Counted from the first letter of the stretch, positions 42,411 to 51,680 are shown. The stretch is DNA of 64,000 nt from Bradyrhizobium iriomotense (GCF_018130765.1 NZ_JAFCJZ010000029.1:1-64000); one strand, 5' to 3'. Translations and numbers: made by a program. The notes: generated from the letters alone by a model not told the origin.

Positions 42411-43316
42411 ATGTCCGATCTCGCCGACCTCTATCCCGGCTTCGCCTCCGAGTGGATCAACACCTCCTTCGGCCGCATCTTCGCCCGCGTCGGCGGCGAG
42501 GGGCCGCCGCTGCTGCTCTTGCACGGCTTCTCCGAGACGCATGTGATGTGGCACCGCGTGGCGCCACAGCTTGCCGACAAGTTCTCGCTGATCATCGCCG
42601 ACCTGCCGGGCTATGGCTGGTCCGACATGCCCGAGAGCGATGCGCTGCACATGCCCTACAGCAAGCGCGCGATGGCCAAGGCCATGGTCGAGGCGATGGA
42701 AAGCCTCGGCCACGTGCACTTCGCACTCGCCGGCCACGACCGCGGCGGCCGCGTGTCGTATCGGTTGGCGCTCGACCATCCAGGTCGGCTGTCAAAACTC
42801 GCCGTGCTCGATATCCTGCCGACCTATAATTACTGGGAGCGGATGAACCGCGCCTATGCGCTGAAGATCTATCACTGGACTTTCCTGGCCCAGCCCGCGC
42901 CGCTGCCGGAGACGCTGATCTCTGGCAATGGCGAGTTCTTCCTGCGCTTCAAGATGGCGAGCCAGACCAAGTCGAAGACGCTGGACGCGATCGACAAGCG
43001 CGCGCTCGAGCACTACATCGCCCCGTTCCGCGATCCGGCCCGGGTGCATGCGATGTGCGAGGATTATCGCGCCTGCGCCTATTTCGACTACGATCTCGAC
43101 AAGGCCGATTTCGAGGCCGGCAAGAAGATCACGGTGCCGATGCTGGCGCTGTGGGGCAACGCCGGCGTGGCCCAGGCCGCAGCGACCCCGCTCGACACGT
43201 GGAAGCAATGGGCGACCAACGTGGATGGCATGCCGGTGGATTCCGGCCACTTCCTCACCGAGGAAAACCCCGATGTGACCGCGAAGGCGCTGCGCGAGTT
43301 TTTCCTCGCGGGTTAA
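42411..43316 (+). CDS. fluoroacetate dehalogenase-type alpha/beta hydrolase
   Basis: The 301-residue protein is closely similar, as far as I recall, to the structurally studied Rhodopseudomonas palustris fluoroacetate dehalogenase RPA1163. Every active-site residue falls at the same number: nucleophile Asp110, Arg111 and Arg114 (carboxylate binding), Asp134, His155, Trp156 and Tyr219 (halide pocket), and general base His280. Such enzymes hydrolyse the C-F or C-Cl bond of haloacetates to glycolate. A link to the glycolate oxidase subunits in this window is possible but they are 39 kb apart. The ATG at 42411 gives the family start. Confidence 0.9.
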   Translation: MSDLADLYPGFASEWINTSFGRIFARVGGEGPPLLLLHGFSETHVMWHRVAPQLADKFSLIIADLPGYGWSDMPESDALHMPYSKRAMAKAMVEAMESLGHVHFALAGHDRGGRVSYRLALDHPGRLSKLAVLDILPTYNYWERMNRAYALKIYHWTFLAQPAPLPETLISGNGEFFLRFKMASQTKSKTLDAIDKRALEHYIAPFRDPARVHAMCEDYRACAYFDYDLDKADFEAGKKITVPMLALWGNAGVAQAAATPLDTWKQWATNVDGMPVDSGHFLTEENPDVTAKALREFFLAG

Positions 43317-43771
43317 CGCCGCTCCCGGAAGAACTCCTTGAGCAGCCGCGCCGCCTCGCTCTCGCCGACGCCGGAATAGACATCCGGCGCGTGGTGGCAG
43401 GTCGGCGAGGCAAAGAACCGCACGCCTGACTCGACCGCGCCGCCCTTGGGATCGGCCGCGCCGTAATAGAGCCGGCGGACCCTTGCAAAAGAGATCGCGC
43501 CCGCACACATGGTGCAGGGCTCCAGCGTCACGTAGAGGTCGCAGTCCACCAGGCGCTCGCTGCCGATTTTCTTTGCCGCCTCGCGCAGCGCGACAATCTC
43601 GGCATGGGCGGTGGGGTCATGGTCGGTCAGCGTCCGGTTCGCCGCGGTGGCGATGACCTCGGAATTGCGGACCACCACGCATCCGATTGGAACTTCGCCC
43701 GCTTTTCCGGCATTTTCGGCCGCCAGAAGCGCCAAATCCATGAAAGAGGGGGCTTTCAAGCCTCGTATCAT
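43313..43771 (-). CDS. tadA: tRNA adenosine(34) deaminase TadA
   Basis: The 152-residue zinc enzyme converts A34 to inosine in tRNA-Arg(ACG). The motif H-A-E at residues 56-58 and P-C-x-x-C (Cys86, Cys89) are intact, as is the G-A-D-P-K-G-G-A segment. The ATG at 43771 gives the normal family N-terminus. Its TAA stop overlaps the stop of the convergent dehalogenase gene by TTAA. Confidence 0.95.
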   Translation of the reverse strand: MIRGLKAPSFMDLALLAAENAGKAGEVPIGCVVVRNSEVIATAANRTLTDHDPTAHAEIVALREAAKKIGSERLVDCDLYVTLEPCTMCAGAISFARVRRLYYGAADPKGGAVESGVRFFASPTCHHAPDVYSGVGESEAARLLKEFFRERR

Positions 43772-43889
43772 CGCCGGAAACCTGCTAGTAGCTGCGCCTT
43801 CAGCAAGAGTGGATACCGATTTTGCCTGAGCATGCGGCTCGGAACGAGCGCGCGCACTGCTTTCTGGCCACCCCCAAGTGAGATTATTC

Positions 43890-45905
43890 ATGCCTCGCGA
43901 CAGCGACAAAGACAACGATTCCCGCGGCCGGCGAGGCCCCCCCAAGGGACCGTCGAAGGGCCGCTCCGGCAAGGCGCGCGGCCCCGAGAAGAAGTTCGCC
44001 AAGCGCGGCTTCGAGGGCAAGGGAGACCGCGACAGCCGTCCGCCACGTGGCGACCGCGACAGCCGCCCCTTCCGCCGCCGTGAGGAGGGCGATGCCCCGC
44101 GCCGCGATTTCAGCGATCGTCCCCGCTTCAAGCGCGATGGCGAGGAGCGCGGTGAGCGCAGCTTCAAGCCGCGCGGCGACCGTCCGTTCTCCGATCGCGG
44201 CGCGCGTGATGGCGAGAAGCGGCCGTTCAAGCCGCGCGGTGATCGTCCGTCCTATGGGCGCGATGATCGTCCGCCGCGCAGGGATCGTGACGACTCTCGG
44301 CCGGCCGGCCGCTCCAGCGACAAGAAGTTTGGCGACAAGCGGCCCTACGCGCCGCGCGGCGACCGCCCGGAACGCAAGTTCGATGGCGAGCGGAAGTTTT
44401 CGCGCGGTGGCGACCGAGATCGCGGGCCGCGCGAGGATCGTGGCGAGCGCAGCTTCAAGCCGCGTGGAGACCGCCCGAATTTCGATCGCGGTGATCGCGC
44501 GCCTCGCGGCGAGCGTCCCGAACGCAAATTCGAGGACCGGAAGTTTTCGCGTGGCGGAGGGGATCGTGGGCCGCGCAAGGATTTTGGCGGTCGTGACCGC
44601 GGCGAGGACAAGCCCTGGCAGAAGCGCGACGACCGTCGCGACAGCGGCCGCGGTGACGACCGTCCGCGCTTCTCGCGCTCGCGTGATGATCGCGCGTCGG
44701 GTGATCGTCCGTTCCGCGACCGGCCGAAATTCGATCGTCCGCGCGAGCGCTCCGAAGGCCGCTCCGACTGGCACGAGCATCCGCGCAGCGAAGGCCGCTT
44801 CGGCGATCGTCCGCGCCGCGACAATGAGGACGACAGCAGGATCTTTGAGAAGCGTCCCGCCTTCGGTGGCCGCGGCGCCTATCGTGATCGCGATCGCGAT
44901 TTCGAGGGGCGGCCGCGCCGCGACGACGCGCCGAAGCCGAAGAAGGCCGGCGAGCGCATCGCCAAGGCGCTGGCACGTGCGGGGCTCGCCTCGCGCCGCG
45001 ACGCCGAAGAAATGGTCACCCAGGGTCGCGTCACCGTCAACGGCCGCGTCATCAACTCGCCGGCGCTCGACATCACGCCGAACGACGTCGTCCTGGTCGA
45101 CGGCAAGCCGTTGCCGCCGCGCGAGCGCACGCGGTTGTTCCTCTATCACAAGCCGCGCGGGCTGATGACGACGCATGACGACCCCGAGGGGCGTCCGACC
45201 GTGTTCGACAACCTGCCCGAAGGCCTGCCGCGCCTGATTAGCGTCGGACGGCTCGACTTCAACACCGAGGGCCTGCTGCTGCTCACCAATGACGGCGGCC
45301 TCGCGCGCACGCTCGAATTGCCTGACACCGGCTGGCTGCGCCGCTACCGCGTCCGCGCCCATGGCGACGTCACGCAGGCGCAGCTCGACGAGCTCAAGAA
45401 GGGCATCGAGGTCGAGGGCGTCAAATACGGTCCGATCGAGGCGACGCTGGAGCGCGACCAGGGCGCCAATGTCTGGCTGGTGTTCGCGATCCGCGAAGGC
45501 AAGAACCGCGAGGTGCGCAACGTCTGTGCCCATCTCGGCCTTGAGGTGAACCGGCTGATCCGCGTCTCCTACGGCCCGTTCCAGCTCGGCGAGATTCCTG
45601 AAGGCCAGGTCGACGAGATCAAGTCGCGCGTGCTGCGCGAGCAGCTCGGCGACAAGGTGATCGAGAAATCGGGCGCCGAGTTCGACGTGCCGTCGAAATC
45701 CGCCGGACGCGGTGACGATGCGCCGAAGAAACCGATGAAGCGCGCTGTCATCAACGACCGCAAGGGCCGCCGCGTGCTGGTGCAGCGCACCGGCAGCGAG
45801 GAGGCGCGCGAGCGCAACGAGATGGAGGCGAACGGCTACGGCCCGCCGCGCCGTCCCAAGCGCGGCTATCACGGCAAGCGCGACCTGACGCCGCGGGAGG
45901 ACTAG
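43890..45905 (+). CDS. 23S rRNA pseudouridine synthase (RluB-like) with long Arg/Gly/Asp-rich N-terminus
   Basis: The 671-residue protein is far longer than RluB/RluE/RsuA (about 230-300). Residues 1-345 are low-complexity, made of R-G-D-R, P-R-G-D-R-P and F-D-R-G-type repeats rich in Arg, Asp, Gly, Ser and Phe and probably disordered and RNA-binding. An S4 RNA-binding domain follows (about 352-410: A-L-A-R-A-G-L-A-S-R-R-D-A-E), then the catalytic domain with Asp456 in G-R-L-D-F-N-T-E-G-L-L-L-L-T-N. Basic residues also fill the last 60. The ATG at 43890 is used; a GTG at 43878 is less likely. rsmD follows one base after the stop. Confidence 0.92.
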   Translation: MPRDSDKDNDSRGRRGPPKGPSKGRSGKARGPEKKFAKRGFEGKGDRDSRPPRGDRDSRPFRRREEGDAPRRDFSDRPRFKRDGEERGERSFKPRGDRPFSDRGARDGEKRPFKPRGDRPSYGRDDRPPRRDRDDSRPAGRSSDKKFGDKRPYAPRGDRPERKFDGERKFSRGGDRDRGPREDRGERSFKPRGDRPNFDRGDRAPRGERPERKFEDRKFSRGGGDRGPRKDFGGRDRGEDKPWQKRDDRRDSGRGDDRPRFSRSRDDRASGDRPFRDRPKFDRPRERSEGRSDWHEHPRSEGRFGDRPRRDNEDDSRIFEKRPAFGGRGAYRDRDRDFEGRPRRDDAPKPKKAGERIAKALARAGLASRRDAEEMVTQGRVTVNGRVINSPALDITPNDVVLVDGKPLPPRERTRLFLYHKPRGLMTTHDDPEGRPTVFDNLPEGLPRLISVGRLDFNTEGLLLLTNDGGLARTLELPDTGWLRRYRVRAHGDVTQAQLDELKKGIEVEGVKYGPIEATLERDQGANVWLVFAIREGKNREVRNVCAHLGLEVNRLIRVSYGPFQLGEIPEGQVDEIKSRVLREQLGDKVIEKSGAEFDVPSKSAGRGDDAPKKPMKRAVINDRKGRRVLVQRTGSEEARERNEMEANGYGPPRRPKRGYHGKRDLTPRED

Positions 45906-45906
45906 C

Positions 45907-46461
45907 TTGCGCGTCGTCGGCGGCAGGTTGAAGGGGCGCAATCTCGCCTCACCGTCCTCGCGCGACATCCGCCCCACGGCGGACCGCTTGCGCGAGTCCG
46001 TGTTCAACATCCTCGTGCACGCCTATGACGATCCGATCGCGGATGCGCGCGTGCTCGATCTCTTCGCCGGCACCGGCGCGCTCGGCATCGAAGCCTCATC
46101 GCGCGGGGCGAAGTTCACGCTGTTCGTGGACAATGGCGCCGAGGCGCGGGCTCTGCTCCGTAACAATGTCGAGTCGCTCGGCCTCGGCGGCGTCACAAAA
46201 GTCTATCGCCGCGATGCGACTGATCTGGGCCCCGCGCATCCCGTCGAGCCGTTCTCGCTGGTGTTCCTCGATCCGCCCTATGGCAAGGGATTTGCGGAGA
46301 AGGCGCTTGCCTCCTTGCGCGACGGCGGCTGGCTGACGCCGGGAGCGCTGCTGGTGGTGGAAGAGGCGAAGGCCGCGCAGTTCGTGACGCCGGAAGGGTT
46401 CGAGGAACTTGAGCGGCGCGCGTATGACGACACGGAGTTCGTGTTCTTGAAGAGGCCGTAG
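45907..46461 (+). CDS. rsmD: 16S rRNA (guanine-966-N2)-methyltransferase RsmD
   Basis: The 184-residue methyltransferase begins M-R-V-V-G-G-R-L-K-G-R-x-L and R-P-T-A-D-R-L-R-E-S-V-F-N near residue 24, followed by the SAM motif D-L-F-A-G-T-G-A-L-G near 50 and the catalytic D-P-P-Y-G near 122. The start is TTG at 45907, directly after the rluB-like gene. The two form an rRNA-modification operon. Confidence 0.95.
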   Translation: MRVVGGRLKGRNLASPSSRDIRPTADRLRESVFNILVHAYDDPIADARVLDLFAGTGALGIEASSRGAKFTLFVDNGAEARALLRNNVESLGLGGVTKVYRRDATDLGPAHPVEPFSLVFLDPPYGKGFAEKALASLRDGGWLTPGALLVVEEAKAAQFVTPEGFEELERRAYDDTEFVFLKRP

Positions 46462-46468
46462 CATTGCT

Positions 46469-46563
46469 GCCGTAGGGTGGGCAAAGGCGCAACGCGCCGT
46501 GCCCACGAACTTTCCATGATTGCGATAGGTGGTGGGCACGCTTCGCTTTGCCCACCCTACGGC
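46469..46563. repeat. palindromic intergenic repeat, family 2, perfect ends
   Basis: The arms gccgtagggtgggcaaag and ctttgcccaccctacggc are perfect inverted repeats of 18 bp, with inner pairs gtgcccac/gtgggcac. The element fills the convergent junction between rsmD (46461) and mutL (46568). Confidence 0.93.
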
Positions 46564-46567
46564 ACCG

Positions 46568-48382
46568 TCACCGCCGTCCGAACAGCTTCTCCACATCGCT
46601 CAGCTTCAGCTCGACATAGGTCGGCCGGCCGTGATTGCACTGGCCGGAGTTCGGGGTGTCCTCCATCTCGCGGAGCAGGGCGTTCATCTCCTCGGGCCGC
46701 AGTCGGCGGCCGGCGCGCACCGAGCCGTGGCAGGCCATGGTGGCGGCGACGTGCATCAGGCGGCGTTCGAGAGGAAGCGCCTCGTCCCACTCGGCCATGT
46801 GCTCGGAGAGATCGCGCAAGAGCCCGCCCGCATTGGCCTTGCCGAGCAGCGACGGCGTCTCGCGCACCGCGACCGCGCCGGGGCCGAAGGATTCGATGGC
46901 AAGGCCGAACGACGCCAGCTCCTCGCCGCGCTCGAGCAGTCGCTCCACCGTGGCTTCATCCATCTCGACGATCTCGGGGATCAGGAGAATCTGCCGCTGC
47001 ACGCCGTTTGCGGCGAGCGAGGCCTTCAGCCGTTCATACACGATGCGCTCATGTGCGGCGTGCTGGTCGACGATGATGAGGCCGTCGCGGGTCTGCGAGA
47101 CGATGTAGGTCTCGTGGATCTGCGTGCGCGCCGCGCCGAGCGGGCGATCGACGAGATCGGCCACCGGCTGCGTCTCCATCCGCACGTCCGCGCTGGGCGC
47201 GCCAACATCGAAGGCAGCTTGCGCGCGCTCGGTGAAAGCAGGTGCGGCGGAGCCTTCGAATGCCGGCATTGGCGCCACGGGGGCGGATGGCGAGGCGCGC
47301 CAGTCCCAGCTCGCCGGGCGGGGCGGCGTGAAGGCGGGGCGGAACGAGGACAGGGCGCTCTCGCCGCTGTTGGCGGCGGTTCGGCGGCCCTCGCGCGCCA
47401 GTGCGTCCTTCAATCCGTGCACGATCAGCGCGCGGACGAGACCGGCGTTGCGGAAGCGCACCTCGGTCTTGGCCGGATGCACGTTGGCGTCGACCTCGCG
47501 CGGGTCGAGCGTGACGAACAGCGCCAGCACCGGATGGCGGTCGCGCGGCAGATAGTCGGAATAGGCCGCGCGCACGGCCCCCAGGATCAGCTTGTCGCGC
47601 ACCGGGCGGCCGTTGACGAAGAGATATTGGCCGAGCGCATTGGCCTTGGTCAGCGCGGGAGCCGCGGCATAGCCGGCGACGACGACACCCTCGCGCTCGG
47701 CATGGACTTCGATGGCGTGGCTGCGGAATTCAGCGCCGAGGATATCGCCGAGCCGCGTCAGGCGGCCGGCGGCGCCGGGCAGGGCGGCAGCCCAGGTCAC
47801 TGGCGCGCGCTCCTCGCCCGCGAGCGTGAAGGCGACGTCGGGCCGCGCCATGGCGAGGCGCCGCACCACCTCGCGGATGGCTTCCGCCTCGGTGCGGTCG
47901 GTCTTCAGGAACTTCAGCCGCGCCGGGGTCGCGTAGAAGAGGTCATTGACCTCGACGCGGGTGCCATGCGCCAGCGCCGCCGGCATGATCTCGGACTTCT
48001 CGCCGCCCTCGACGCTGAGCGCCCAGGCATGAGGCTCGCTGGCATGGCGCGTCGTGATCGACAGCCGCGCCACCGAGCCGATCGAGGGCAGCGCCTCGCC
48101 GCGGAACCCGAGGGTGCGGATCTGGAGCAGATCCTCGTCGTCGAGCTTGGAGGTGGCGTGGCGCTCAACCGCGAGCGACAGGTCCTTCGCGGTCATGCCA
48201 CTGCCGTCGTCGGTGATGCCGATCCGCCGCCGTCCGCCGCCATCGGTGAAGACGTCGATCCGGCTCGCGCCGGCATCGATGGCGTTCTCGACCAGCTCCT
48301 TGACCACGCTCGCGGGCCGCTCGACCACCTCGCCGGCGGCGATGCGGTTGACGACCTGTTCTGGAAGCTGGCGGACGGGCAT
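46568..48382 (-). CDS. mutL: DNA mismatch repair protein MutL
   Basis: The 604-residue protein has the GHKL ATPase motifs (E-N-A-I-D-A-G-A, D-D-G-S-G-M and G-F-R-G-E-A-L-x-S-I) in the first 100 residues. The C-terminal domain keeps the endonuclease motifs D-Q-H-A-A-H-E-R-I-V-Y-E, A-C-H-G-S-V and C-N-H-G-R-P-T, so this is the nicking type of MutL, not the E. coli kind. It has no neighbouring mutS. Confidence 0.96.
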   Translation of the reverse strand: MPVRQLPEQVVNRIAAGEVVERPASVVKELVENAIDAGASRIDVFTDGGGRRRIGITDDGSGMTAKDLSLAVERHATSKLDDEDLLQIRTLGFRGEALPSIGSVARLSITTRHASEPHAWALSVEGGEKSEIMPAALAHGTRVEVNDLFYATPARLKFLKTDRTEAEAIREVVRRLAMARPDVAFTLAGEERAPVTWAAALPGAAGRLTRLGDILGAEFRSHAIEVHAEREGVVVAGYAAAPALTKANALGQYLFVNGRPVRDKLILGAVRAAYSDYLPRDRHPVLALFVTLDPREVDANVHPAKTEVRFRNAGLVRALIVHGLKDALAREGRRTAANSGESALSSFRPAFTPPRPASWDWRASPSAPVAPMPAFEGSAAPAFTERAQAAFDVGAPSADVRMETQPVADLVDRPLGAARTQIHETYIVSQTRDGLIIVDQHAAHERIVYERLKASLAANGVQRQILLIPEIVEMDEATVERLLERGEELASFGLAIESFGPGAVAVRETPSLLGKANAGGLLRDLSEHMAEWDEALPLERRLMHVAATMACHGSVRAGRRLRPEEMNALLREMEDTPNSGQCNHGRPTYVELKLSDVEKLFGRR

Positions 48383-48620
48383 GCGGCTCTGATTTGGATT
48401 CGCTGACGGCGCTATTCTAGGCCGTGTTGCGTCAAAAGCATGTGTTGGGCAACAGGAACGTCGGGGGCTGGGGAAGAGCGGTGTCTATCACATTGAAGAC
48501 ATTGGCCGTTCGAGAAAATCGCACCCCCCGATGGCGCGACTTCCGGTGACCGTCCTGATTGTGGGGTGCCGGGTCACGGTGTAGCATCGTGAAAAAACGG
48601 CAACAGGACGGGAGGACGCC

Positions 48621-48938
48621 ATGTGCCATCTCTTCGCGCACCAGCCCCAACGCGACTACGAATCCCAGACCCGGTCTTTACGGATCGGCGGGCATTGCAC
48701 CTCGATCCGGCTGGAGATGGCGTTCTGGGACACGCTGGAGGAGATCGCGGCCAAGGAGAGCATGAGCCTCGGCAAGTTCCTGACCACCCTCTACAACGAG
48801 GTGCTCGACCATCACGGCGAGGTCAACAATTTCGCTTCGCTCTTGCGCTGCTCGTGTTTGATCTACCGCTCAAGGAGCATGGCGCCGGTGCAGGAGTTCA
48901 AGGCCACGGTGGCGCCCATCCTCGACGCGGCCGAGTAG
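48621..48938 (+). CDS. ribbon-helix-helix DNA-binding protein
   Basis: The 105-residue protein contains S-L-R-I-G-G-H-C-T-S-I-R-L-E (strand) followed by F-W-D-T-L-E-E-I-A-A-K-E-S-M-S-L-G-K-F-L (helix-turn-helix), typical of the RHH_4 family. The N-terminus (M-C-H-L-F-A) and four cysteines in all are unusual for a simple RHH. Its target is unknown. The upstream 48383-48620 holds no gene. Confidence 0.85.
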   Translation: MCHLFAHQPQRDYESQTRSLRIGGHCTSIRLEMAFWDTLEEIAAKESMSLGKFLTTLYNEVLDHHGEVNNFASLLRCSCLIYRSRSMAPVQEFKATVAPILDAAE

Positions 48939-48955
48939 CACCTCCACCCTCGATG

Positions 48956-49081
48956 TCGTCCTGGCGAAAGCCAGGACCCATACCGCGAGGTCCATCAGTG
49001 ATCCGCGGTATGAGTACCGGACGACGGGTCTTCGCCAAACTCCTCCCTGGGGTAATGGGTCCTGGCTTTCGCCAGGACGAC
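48956..49081. repeat. palindromic intergenic repeat, family 4, second copy
   Basis: The copy matches 36888-37014 (126 versus 127 bp), with arms gtcgtcctggcgaaagcc and ggctttcgccaggacgac. It sits in the convergent junction between 48938 and 49097. Confidence 0.9.
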
Positions 49082-49096
49082 GACTGAAGCGGGAGT

Positions 49097-50665
49097 TCAA
49101 ATCTCCTTCTTCTGCATCGCTCCCGCAATGTAATCCGCCTGCCGGATCGCCAGCGCGACGATGGTCAGTGTCGGGTTGCAGGCCGCGCCGCTGGTGAACT
49201 GGCTGCCGTCCGAGACGAACAGGTTCTTGACGTCATGGCTCTGCCCGAACTTGTTGACCACGCCGTCGCGCGGCTTCTCGCTCATCCTGTTGGTGCCGAG
49301 ATTGTGCGTGCTCGGATAAGGCGGCGTCGGATAGGTCACGGTGGCGCCGACGGCGTCGTAGACGGCGGCGCCCTGCTTATAGGCGTGCGCGCGCATCGCG
49401 ACGTCGTTGGGATGATCGTCGAAATGCACGCTCGCGACCGGCTGGCCGAACTTGTCCTTGACGACGGGATCGAGCGTGATGCGGTTGGTCTCCTGCGGCA
49501 TGTCCTCGCCGACCAGCCACATGCCGGCCATCCTGGGATAACCGTCGAGCGCTGACGTGAACGAACGGCCCCAGGCGCCCGGATTGAGGAACGCCGCCAT
49601 GAAGGGCAGGCCGATCGACAGCGTCTCCATCTCGTAGCCGCCGACGAAGCCGCGCTTCGGGTTGTTGACGGATTCGTCACGGATGATGCCGGCCATGGTG
49701 GTGCCGCGATACATGTGCACCGACTTCTCGAACACGGCATAGACGCTGCCGGTCATGTGCCGCATGTAGTTGCGGCCGACCTGTCCCGATGAATTGGCGA
49801 GGCCGTCGGGGAACAAGGTTGAGGCGCTGTTGAGCAGCAGCCGCGGACTCTCGATCGAATTGCCGGCGACCGCGACGATGCGGGCCTTCTGGCGCTGCAT
49901 GGCGCCGGACTCGTCGGCGTAGACGACGCCGGTCACCTTGCCGCTGGCATCATGCTCGATCTTGACCGCCATACTGCTCGGCCGCACTTCGAGATTGCCA
50001 GTCGCCTCGCCCTTGGGGATCTCGGTGTAGAGCGTCGACCATTTCGCGCCCGACTTGCAGCCCTGGAAGCAGAAGCCGATCTGCTGGCAGGCGCCGCGGC
50101 CGTCGCGCGGCTGGCTGTTGATCGCCATGTTGCCGGTGTGCACGGTCTTGTAGCCGAGCTTCTTCGCGCCGGCCTCCAGAACCTTGAAGTTATTGTTGCC
50201 GGGAAGTCCGGGAATGCCGTTGGTGCGAGTCACGCCCATCTTGTTCTCGGCCTTGGCGTACCACGGCTCCATCTCTGCAAGCGTCACCGGCCAGTCCAGG
50301 AGGTTGGCGCCGGGAATGTTGCCATAGGCGCTCTTCACCCTGAACTCGTGTTCGTCGAAACGCAGCGACGCACCGGCCCAATGTGTCGTGGAGCCGCCGA
50401 CCGCCTTGACGATCCAGGCGGGCAGGCCCGAAAAATCCTTGGCGACGCGCCACGTCCCCGACGTGGTGCGCGCGTCGGTCCAGGCGAGCTGAGAAAAACT
50501 CTCCCACTCGTCGTTGACGAAGTCCTGGTTCTCGATGCGCGGGCCTGCTTCGAGGATCACCACCTTGACGCCCTTTTGCGCGAGCTCATTGCCCAGCGTG
50601 CCGCCGCCGGCGCCGGAGCCGACGATCACCACAACGCTGGAGTCGTTCAGATCGAATTTTGCCAT
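49097..50665 (-). CDS. GMC oxidoreductase (gluconate 2-dehydrogenase flavoprotein-like)
   Basis: The 522-residue flavoprotein has the FAD motif V-V-I-V-G-S-G-A-G-G-G near residues 12-22, G-G-S-T-T-H-W-A near 90, and a C-terminal H-N-L-G-T-N-R-M with the late A-C-N-P-T-L-T Asn, the usual His/Asn catalytic pair of the GMC family. There is no signal peptide, so export should depend on the Tat signal of the subunit-3-like partner directly upstream. AGGAG lies seven bases before the ATG. The donor substrate (sugar or sugar acid) is not known. Confidence 0.9.
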   Translation of the reverse strand: MAKFDLNDSSVVVIVGSGAGGGTLGNELAQKGVKVVILEAGPRIENQDFVNDEWESFSQLAWTDARTTSGTWRVAKDFSGLPAWIVKAVGGSTTHWAGASLRFDEHEFRVKSAYGNIPGANLLDWPVTLAEMEPWYAKAENKMGVTRTNGIPGLPGNNNFKVLEAGAKKLGYKTVHTGNMAINSQPRDGRGACQQIGFCFQGCKSGAKWSTLYTEIPKGEATGNLEVRPSSMAVKIEHDASGKVTGVVYADESGAMQRQKARIVAVAGNSIESPRLLLNSASTLFPDGLANSSGQVGRNYMRHMTGSVYAVFEKSVHMYRGTTMAGIIRDESVNNPKRGFVGGYEMETLSIGLPFMAAFLNPGAWGRSFTSALDGYPRMAGMWLVGEDMPQETNRITLDPVVKDKFGQPVASVHFDDHPNDVAMRAHAYKQGAAVYDAVGATVTYPTPPYPSTHNLGTNRMSEKPRDGVVNKFGQSHDVKNLFVSDGSQFTSGAACNPTLTIVALAIRQADYIAGAMQKKEI

Positions 50666-50692
50666 ATGCGTTCTCCTGAACCGTTGGGTGCG

Positions 50693-51241
50693 TTAGGCCT
50701 TCGGCAGCCAGTCGATGTCGGCGAAGCCGCGGTTGATGTAGCCGCCATGCTCGGCGGAGGAGCCCTCGTAGCCGAAGCGCGGCCAGATCTCTTTCTGGTT
50801 GTAGAGCGAGACGACGAGGTCGCCGCGCACCTTCTGGAAGAAGTCGCTTCCCTCGATCTCCTTCAGCAGCACCACGCGGTCGGCTTCCCAGGGCACTTCG
50901 GCATAAGCGACCTTGTGGCGATCGCGCGCGTTCTGATCGAGCCGGCTGATGCCGTCACTGATCAGCGATTTGACGGCGGGATCCTTCGCCGCCTTGCCGT
51001 CCCACGGCTTGATCGCGGTGATGTAGTAGCTGTCGCCGAGCATATCGTGCGGATAGATGTCGCGCGCGACCTTCAGCAGCGTCTTCATCGTCGCGGGCGA
51101 CAGTGTGCTCGCATCCTCGGCCCAGGCATCTTCGATGCTGACGGCAACGCTGGTCGCGACAGCGACGACCGGAACGGCGGTCGCCGCGCCCCTGAGAAAG
51201 ACGCGGCGGCTATGCTTGCTTCGACGATCGACTTCTCTCAT
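50693..51241 (-). CDS. gluconate 2-dehydrogenase subunit 3-like protein with Tat signal
   Basis: The 182-residue protein has a Tat signal (S-R-R-V-F-L-R-G-A then an Ala/Val-rich run) and the subunit-3 fold (L-S-P-A-T-M-K-T-L-L-K-V-A-R-D-I-Y-P-H-D). It forms the gamma subunit of membrane-bound GMC dehydrogenases and carries the flavoprotein through the Tat pore. GGAGG precedes the ATG. It lies 27 bases upstream of the GMC gene. Confidence 0.9.
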   Translation of the reverse strand: MREVDRRSKHSRRVFLRGAATAVPVVAVATSVAVSIEDAWAEDASTLSPATMKTLLKVARDIYPHDMLGDSYYITAIKPWDGKAAKDPAVKSLISDGISRLDQNARDRHKVAYAEVPWEADRVVLLKEIEGSDFFQKVRGDLVVSLYNQKEIWPRFGYEGSSAEHGGYINRGFADIDWLPKA

Positions 51242-51284
51242 GGCATTCCTCCGTAATTTTTGTGATTTGGTTCTTGTGATGTGA

Positions 51285-51680
51285 TCAGCCGAAGCGTCCG
51301 CCCCGCTGGATCACCTCGATCTTGTAGCCGTCGGGATCGCTGACGAAGAAGAAGCGCGCCAGCGTTCGGCCGTCATGCTTGAAGTCGCGCAGGGGTCCCG
51401 GCGCGAGCTTCTCGCGCTCGAAGCGCGCATGTTCGGCATCGAGATCCTCGACCACCACGGCGAGGTGGCCGTAGCCGTCGCCGAGCTGGTACGGCTCCTT
51501 GCGATCGAAATTCACCGTCAGCTCCACCTCGAAAGGTGAGGAGGGATGACGCAGATAGATTAGGGCAAAGTCGGAAAACTTCAGATGGTCGGCGACCTCC
51601 AGGCCGAAAGCGCGCCTGTAGAAATCGAGTGAGCGCGCCTCGTCGAGCACGCGGATCATGGAATGGACTGGCTTTGCCAT
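51285..51680 (-). CDS. VOC-family (glyoxalase I-like) protein
   Basis: The 131-residue protein has the glyoxalase fold: M-I-R-V-L-D near the start, F-Y-R-R-A-F-G-L-E near residue 20, a Y-G-H-L-A-V near 70, and F-F-V-S-D-P-D-G-Y-K-I-E-V-I near 110. The metal-binding H-x-E-E pattern (H in V-H-S-M, E in V-E-L, H in G-H-L, E in I-E-V) seems intact. Its ATG directly follows the cytochrome gene stop (TGAATG). Placing a glyoxalase-like enzyme between the cytochrome and dehydrogenase genes is unusual. Confidence 0.85.
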   Translation of the reverse strand: MAKPVHSMIRVLDEARSLDFYRRAFGLEVADHLKFSDFALIYLRHPSSPFEVELTVNFDRKEPYQLGDGYGHLAVVVEDLDAEHARFEREKLAPGPLRDFKHDGRTLARFFFVSDPDGYKIEVIQRGGRFG

